Below are positions 59,815-64,000 of a stretch of DNA of 64,000 nucleotides, piece by piece. Made by a program: the position numbers and the translations under genes. The DNA comes from an uncultured Sulfitobacter sp. Lineage in GTDB: Bacteria; Pseudomonadota; Alphaproteobacteria; Rhodobacterales; Rhodobacteraceae. Location of the stretch: contig NZ_CANNBM010000001.1 in assembly GCF_947502895.1 (NCBI RefSeq), positions 1 to 64,000 of the forward strand. Reading direction: 5' to 3'. Within the stretch, counting starts at the first letter, position 1. The number at the start of each line of letters is the position of its first letter. The notes below the pieces were generated by a model. The model was given only the letters and a program-made list of their open reading frames with translations. It did no database searches and was not told the origin of the DNA.

Positions 59815-61068
59815 CTAGTGAAGATTATGCTGCGCACCAGTGCCCTCCTCATCCATCAACCCGCGCCCTGTGCGAAAGCGGTCCAGACGGAACTTCTCGG
59901 CAGGGGCATGATGGTTTCCCGTGGCCATCAGATGCGCAAACGAATTGCCCGATCCAGGGATCGCCTTGAACCCGCCATAGCACCAGCCGCAATTGAGGAA
60001 CAAACCCTCGGTGTCTGTCTTGTCAATGATAGGCGATCCGTCGGGGGTCATATCCATAATGCCCCCCCAACTGCGCAAGACTTTGGCCTTGCCAATCATC
60101 GGCACCAGCGTCATCCCCGCTTCCATCACATGCTCGACCATCGGCAGGTTCCCGCGGGACGCATAGGAGCTGTAGAAATCCAGATCACCCCCAAAGACCA
60201 ATCCGCCCTTGTCCGACTGACTGATATAGAAATGCCCCATGCCAAAACTGATCACATTGTCGATCACAGGCTTCAATCCCTCGGTTACAAAAGCCTGCAA
60301 CACATGGCTCTCAATGGGCAGGCGCATCCCCGCCATCGCCGCCACCTGAGACGAGCGCCCCGCAACCACGATCCCCACCTTTTTGGCACGGATTGCCCCG
60401 CGCGTGGTCTGCACGCCGCGTACGACACCGTTCTCTATATCAATGCCGGTGACTTCGCACTGCTGGATCAAATCGACGCCCCGCTCGGACGCACCACGCG
60501 CATATCCCCACGCCACCGCATCATGCCGCGCAGTGCCCGAACGGCGGCTCAGCAATCCGCCATAGATCGGAAAACGCGTGTTCTCGAAATCGAGATACGG
60601 GGCAATCTTGCGCACACCTTCAACATCCAACAGCTCTGCATCATCACCCTGCCCGACAATGCTGTTGCCCCGCCGGACATACGCGTCGCGCTGGCCATCC
60701 GAGTGGCACAGCATCAACTGGCCGCGCTGCGACAGCATCACATTATAGTTCAGATCCTGCTCAAGGGTCTCCCACAGCTTCAGACTGTGCGAATAAAACT
60801 GCGAGTTGCCATCGAGAAAGTAATTGGCCCGCACGATAGTTGTGTTGCGCCCCACGTTGCCGCCGCCCAGATAACCCTTCTCGATAACGGCGATATTTGT
60901 CATGCCGTGCTCTTTGGCGAGGTAATAGGCCGTGGACAGGCCATGCCCGCCACCGCCGATGATGATCGCATCATATTCCGCCTTGGGCTCTGCATCGCGC
61001 CAATGGGGCTGCCAGCCTTTATTGCCGCTCAGCCCCTCGCGCAGAACGCGCCATCCTGAAAATCGCAT
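59815..61068 (-). CDS. soxB: sarcosine oxidase beta subunit
   Basis: The 417-aa flavoprotein subunit oxidises sarcosine at its FAD. It has the GGG-type dinucleotide fold (YDAIIIGGGGHGLSTAYYLA), VIEKGYLGGGNVGRNTTIVRAN and the ending FLNCGWCYGGFKAIPGSG. ATG61068 (MRFSGWRVL) fits the family, with GGGG upstream. It is the first sox gene, so the operon runs soxB, lipoprotein, soxD, soxA, soxG. This heterotetrameric sarcosine oxidase is not the thiosulfate-oxidising SoxB. Confidence 0.95.
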   Translation of the reverse strand: MRFSGWRVLREGLSGNKGWQPHWRDAEPKAEYDAIIIGGGGHGLSTAYYLAKEHGMTNIAVIEKGYLGGGNVGRNTTIVRANYFLDGNSQFYSHSLKLWETLEQDLNYNVMLSQRGQLMLCHSDGQRDAYVRRGNSIVGQGDDAELLDVEGVRKIAPYLDFENTRFPIYGGLLSRRSGTARHDAVAWGYARGASERGVDLIQQCEVTGIDIENGVVRGVQTTRGAIRAKKVGIVVAGRSSQVAAMAGMRLPIESHVLQAFVTEGLKPVIDNVISFGMGHFYISQSDKGGLVFGGDLDFYSSYASRGNLPMVEHVMEAGMTLVPMIGKAKVLRSWGGIMDMTPDGSPIIDKTDTEGLFLNCGWCYGGFKAIPGSGNSFAHLMATGNHHAPAEKFRLDRFRTGRGLMDEEGTGAQHNLH

Positions 61069-61226
61069 AAGGCCCCCCACTGCACACCGTTACAATGTGC
61101 CAAACAAGGTGCAGCCTATCAATCGCCAAATGGCCGCAATACCCCGTTTACGCCATTGCCTTGCCCGCCAACGACGCCGCATCAGCCGCAGCTTGTCCGG
61201 CAGGTGCAGCATTTGCAGCCTTGCGC

Positions 61227-62306
61227 TTACTCCGCGCTGCGTTCGCGGTGCGACCCCACGGTGGCATAGGCCCGCTCCAGCGCAATCAGCTTCTGTTTGC
61301 GCCACAGCCCCCCGCCGTAGCCGGTCAGGCTTCCATCAGCCCCCAGCACGCGGTGGCAGGGAATCACGATCGCAATCGGGTTTGCCCCATTGGCCCGCGC
61401 CACAGCACGGGTCGCATCAGGGCGGCCCATATCACGGGCCAGCTGGCTATAGCTGCGGGTTTGCCCCGCAGGTATCTCGCGCAGCGCATCCCAGACCTGC
61501 CGCGTGAACGTGCTGCCCAAAGGCTGCAATGGCGTGTCAAACCGCGCACACCGACCCGCCATAAACGCGTCCATCTCCCGCTCGATCCGGTCAGTGGGCG
61601 CATATCGGCCGAACCCCAGCGATCCCTTGGCATCCTTGCGCAACGCCGCTAGCTCGCGGGGCAGCGCCTTGCGCTCGGTAAATTCCAATAAATGCAGCGC
61701 ATGGGCTGACGATACAGCCACCATCGCCCCCAGCGGTGTCTCGATCCAATCCGCCCGCAGCACAGCGTTTGGCACAAATGCACCCGGCGGCAGCCCCGTC
61801 CAGCCCGCAAAGGCCGCCCGAAAGGCCGAGGCAGAGCCATATCCCGCTTCCATCTGCGCCTCGATCACCGATGCACCGCCCACCAGTTCGGCCGCCCCCG
61901 CCCGCAAACGGGCCAGACGCGCCATTTCCAGAAAAGTCATGCCAAAGTGCCGCTTGAACGCCCGCCGCACGGTAGACAGGTCATGCCCGCGTGCCGTGAT
62001 ATCGCCCTCTGCCCAGCGCCGCGCGGGCGCACGCTCCAGCGCGGCCAGCAGATCGGCCACCGCAGGATCGGATTGCGCTGCTGTCGCCACCGGATGGCAC
62101 CGTTTGCAGGCCCGAAATCCCGCCTCTATCGCGCCGCCAATGCTGTCATAGAATGTGCAGTTCTCGCGCTTGGGTTTGCGCGCCGGGCATGTCAGGCGGC
62201 AAAACACGCCTGTAGAGGCCACGCCAACCCACGCGCGCCCCTCCCACGCGGCATCGCGTGCAATCAGCGCGGCATACAGCGTCTCATCATCTGGTAAATC
62301 AAACAT
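61227..62306 (-). CDS. ada: bifunctional Ada DNA methyltransferase and regulator
   Basis: Ada removes methyl groups from DNA and activates repair genes. The 359-aa protein has the N-terminal zinc/methyl-acceptor motif GVFCRLTCPARKPKRE (Cys36, Cys40) with CKRC (Cys67, Cys70), an AraC-type helix-turn-helix (ARGHDLSTVRRAFKRHFGM, IEAQMEAGYGSASAFRAAF) and a C-terminal O6-methylguanine transferase (IPCHRVLGADGSLTGYGGG, Cys317). The start may be ATG62306 or the adjacent ATG62309. All required cysteines are present, so it should be functional. Confidence 0.93.
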   Translation of the reverse strand: MFDLPDDETLYAALIARDAAWEGRAWVGVASTGVFCRLTCPARKPKRENCTFYDSIGGAIEAGFRACKRCHPVATAAQSDPAVADLLAALERAPARRWAEGDITARGHDLSTVRRAFKRHFGMTFLEMARLARLRAGAAELVGGASVIEAQMEAGYGSASAFRAAFAGWTGLPPGAFVPNAVLRADWIETPLGAMVAVSSAHALHLLEFTERKALPRELAALRKDAKGSLGFGRYAPTDRIEREMDAFMAGRCARFDTPLQPLGSTFTRQVWDALREIPAGQTRSYSQLARDMGRPDATRAVARANGANPIAIVIPCHRVLGADGSLTGYGGGLWRKQKLIALERAYATVGSHRERSAE

Positions 62307-62401
62307 CATAAAGACACCCTAGCGCGGCACAGCATCCCCTGTCCGCCGCCAATCAGGCGTCTATTCAATTTAGGTACATAAAATCGCGCCGCACCCCAAT
62401 C

Positions 62402-62803
62402 CTAGGCAACATAGGCGCACAGATACCCGTCATGCACCCACCCCTGCACAGGCAATTCGCGCCGCGTGACACGGCGGCCCTCGGGGCTCATGTGGCGGTA
62501 AGCACCTGTCACCCGCACCCAACGGCCCCGCCGTTCGGTCAGGTCCAGATTTATCACCGCCAACCGCTTGAAGCTACGTACCACTTTGAAATCCGTCCCC
62601 GGCCCTGACCGTACGCTCAGAAACCCGTCTGGTCCGTTCACATTGCACACCATCGCGCGCCACCGCTCCGCCTCGGGCTGTTTTGTCCAATAGTCGCGCG
62701 CCAACCCTTTGAGATAGACATTATTGTAAAACTGCGTCTCGGCCAGAACAGGCGGCACGCTGACCAGCAGCACCATTGCAGCCAAAGCAAGTTTTGCGAT
62801 CAT
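62402..62803 (-). CDS. secreted SH3b-domain protein, paralogue B
   Basis: The 133-aa protein has a signal peptide (LALAAMVLLVSVPPVLA), then YNNVYLKGLARDYW and an SH3-type core FLSVRSGPGTDFKVVRSFKR, RRGRWVRVTGAYR, LPVQGWVHDGYLC. SH3b proteins often bind peptidoglycan or surfaces. It shares the whole architecture with the neighbouring upstream gene, so the two are tandem duplicates; this copy is about 30 bp downstream of paralogue A. Confidence 0.8.
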   Translation of the reverse strand: MIAKLALAAMVLLVSVPPVLAETQFYNNVYLKGLARDYWTKQPEAERWRAMVCNVNGPDGFLSVRSGPGTDFKVVRSFKRLAVINLDLTERRGRWVRVTGAYRHMSPEGRRVTRRELPVQGWVHDGYLCAYVA

Positions 62804-62833
62804 AATCCTGTCTCCTATCGCCTGCCATCTATC

Positions 62834-63217
62834 CTAGTGAATGAAATCGCACAAATATCCGTCATGCGCCCAGCCCTGTACAGGCAAATCCCTATAGTTG
62901 CGCGCGCGGCCCTCTGGCGTGGTATCGCGGTGCGCGCCCAGAACACGTATCCACCTGCCCCGCCGCTCGCCCGCGTCCACCGCCACAACCGCCAACCGCT
63001 TGAGCTTGCGCACCGCCTTGAAATCGCTGCCTGGCCCACTGCGGATGCTCAGATACCCGTCAGGCCCGTTGACGTTACACACCATCGCCGCGTGGCGGCC
63101 CTGCCGTGTGGGCTGATCGCGCAGCAGACCGTTCAGGTAGACGTCGCCATAGGTGGCACGCTCGGCAGATGCTGGCGCAGCAGCCAATGCCGCCGCCACC
63201 ACCAGTGCATATCTCAT
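62834..63217 (-). CDS. secreted SH3b-domain protein, paralogue A
   Basis: From ATG63217 (AAAAGGG upstream) the 127-aa protein has a signal peptide (VVAAALAAAPASA), then YGDVYLNGLLRD and YLSIRSGPGSDFKAVRKLKR, RRGRWIRVLGAHR, LPVQGWAHDGYLCDF. It begins one base after the stop of the glutamate dehydrogenase gene, so it is probably co-transcribed with it. It is the likely original of the tandem pair. Function unknown. Confidence 0.8.
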   Translation of the reverse strand: MRYALVVAAALAAAPASAERATYGDVYLNGLLRDQPTRQGRHAAMVCNVNGPDGYLSIRSGPGSDFKAVRKLKRLAVVAVDAGERRGRWIRVLGAHRDTTPEGRARNYRDLPVQGWAHDGYLCDFIH

Positions 63218-63218
63218 A

Positions 63219-64000
63219 CTACAGCCCTTTTGCGTGATAGCTTGCCGCGACTTTGCCAATGCTTACAAGATAGGCAGCCGTGCGCAGATCACTCACATCA
63301 TCGCGGCTGTGCCAAACCTCCGCCATCGCGTCATAGGCGATCCGCATTGTGTCATCGAGGCCCGAGCGGACCAGCTCCAGCTCGCCCGCGCCGCGCAGAT
63401 ACTTCGTTTTGAAATCAGGGCTTAGCGTCCAGTTGATAGAGCCATCGCTGCTGATCCGCTCCAGCTCGTCTACAATCAGCTGGTGGCGGCTCTCTTCCTG
63501 ACGCCGCCCCATGCGGCCAAAGCGGATGTGGGACAGGTTCTTGACCCACTCAAAATAGCTGACCGTCACGCCACCCGCGTTTGCATACATGTCGGGAATA
63601 ATCACTGTGCCCATCTCGCGCAGGATATCGTCCGCACCGGCAGTTACAGGACCATTCGCCGCCTCGATGATCAACGACGCCTTGATATTGCGGGCATTGC
63701 GCAGGTTGATCACACCTTCCAGTGCGGCGGGGATCAGGATATCGCACTCCTCTTCCAGCATGGCCGCCCCGTCTTCGCTGAACGCACCGCCCGCAAAGCC
63801 CTTGGGCGACCCCTCCGCCGCGATGTGCTGCTTGAGCGCCTCGATATCCAGACCGTCCTTGTTATAGACAGCGCCGTTATACTCGATCACCCCGATCACA
63901 GGCGCGCCGTCTTCCTCGCTCAGGAACTTGGCCGCGTGATAGCCCACATTGCCCAAGCCCTGCACGATAACCCGCTTGCCATCAAGGCTGCCGCTCATCC
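63219..64000 (-). CDS. gdhA: glutamate dehydrogenase (Glu/Leu/Phe/Val dehydrogenase), C-terminal part, cut by window edge
   Basis: The visible part of about 260 residues contains the NAD(P)-binding domain (RVIVQGLGNVGYHAAKFL), PAALEGVINLRNA, EAANGPVTAGADDIL and DMYANAGGVTVSYFEWVKN, diagnostic for the Glu/Leu/Phe/Val dehydrogenase family; the N-terminal substrate domain lies beyond 64000. The enzyme interconverts glutamate with 2-oxoglutarate and ammonia. The apparent ATG near 63998 is internal. Cofactor preference cannot be told. SH3 gene A follows by one base. The specific gene symbol is tentative. Confidence 0.9.
   Translation of the reverse strand, partial: MSGSLDGKRVIVQGLGNVGYHAAKFLSEEDGAPVIGVIEYNGAVYNKDGLDIEALKQHIAAEGSPKGFAGGAFSEDGAAMLEEECDILIPAALEGVINLRNARNIKASLIIEAANGPVTAGADDILREMGTVIIPDMYANAGGVTVSYFEWVKNLSHIRFGRMGRRQEESRHQLIVDELERISSDGSINWTLSPDFKTKYLRGAGELELVRSGLDDTMRIAYDAMAEVWHSRDDVSDLRTAAYLVSIGKVAASYHAKGL

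Noticed and set aside
1..64000. CRISPR array, rRNA operon or intact IS element
   Set aside because: No regularly spaced repeats with spacers, no rRNA sequence and no transposase motifs were seen; the only tandem repeat is the short 13-bp array.

Overview
The window is a piece of an alphaproteobacterial chromosome, most likely from the Roseobacter group of Rhodobacteraceae. Supporting signs are the gene order nrdR-ribD-(kps)-ribE-ribB-ribH-nusB, the dnaG-rpoD pair, a LexA box of the alphaproteobacterial type (GAAC-N7-GAAC) upstream of mmcB, a tRNA-His without G-1 and with A73, a sarcosine oxidase operon, CarD, and a Suv3-like helicase. Assignments are by eye from motifs; no database search was possible.

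Left end (1-5.5 kb): an AT-richer accessory segment with a 13-bp tandem repeat array, a Fic AMPylator, a small hypothetical protein and a secreted ClpP-fold protease-like protein. It ends at a 3' fragment of tRNA-Tyr (3832-3888), which looks like the att scar of an integrated island lying to the left. Next to it are a truncated ornithine cyclodeaminase and an intact aminotransferase. 5.5-16 kb holds lineage-specific genes: a 713-aa acidic protein with an internal duplication, a secreted hypothetical protein, a glycosyltransferase-like gene followed by a protein with a degenerate SpoT-like HD domain, a ribbon-helix-helix-like protein with a large inverted-repeat operator candidate, metY, and a 978-aa single-TM protein with a PilM/GspL-like front and a PilP-like tail.

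16-35 kb is core metabolism and maintenance: hppD with a divergent Lrp regulator, a Kef-type antiporter, cobT/cobS, carD, fdxA, an S4 RNA-binding protein, a Suv3-type helicase, a TPR protein, an SCP2 protein with a lysophospholipase, a ligase-associated exonuclease and DNA ligase with an amidohydrolase, pepF and small genes. 35-43 kb holds rpoH, rluD, tRNA-His, mmcB with an SOS box, an AT-rich intergenic block with perfect palindromes, and nusB-ribH-ribB-ribE.

43-49.5 kb: a capsule export cassette (kpsS, a Wza/KpsD-type lipoprotein, kpsC) lies on the opposite strand between ribE and ribD, and nrdR follows. 49.5-64 kb: three tandem secreted paralogues, rpoD and dnaG, the sarcosine oxidase operon soxB-(lipoprotein)-soxD-soxA-soxG, ada, two tandem SH3-type secreted proteins, and the 3' part of a glutamate dehydrogenase cut by the window edge. 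The most unusual items are the tRNA-Tyr att scar with its island edge, the AT-rich palindrome block at 39.0-40.1 kb, the kps cassette inside the rib cluster, the lipoprotein inside the sarcosine oxidase operon, the secreted WCAAA paralogue array, and the PilM-PilP-like single-gene fusion.
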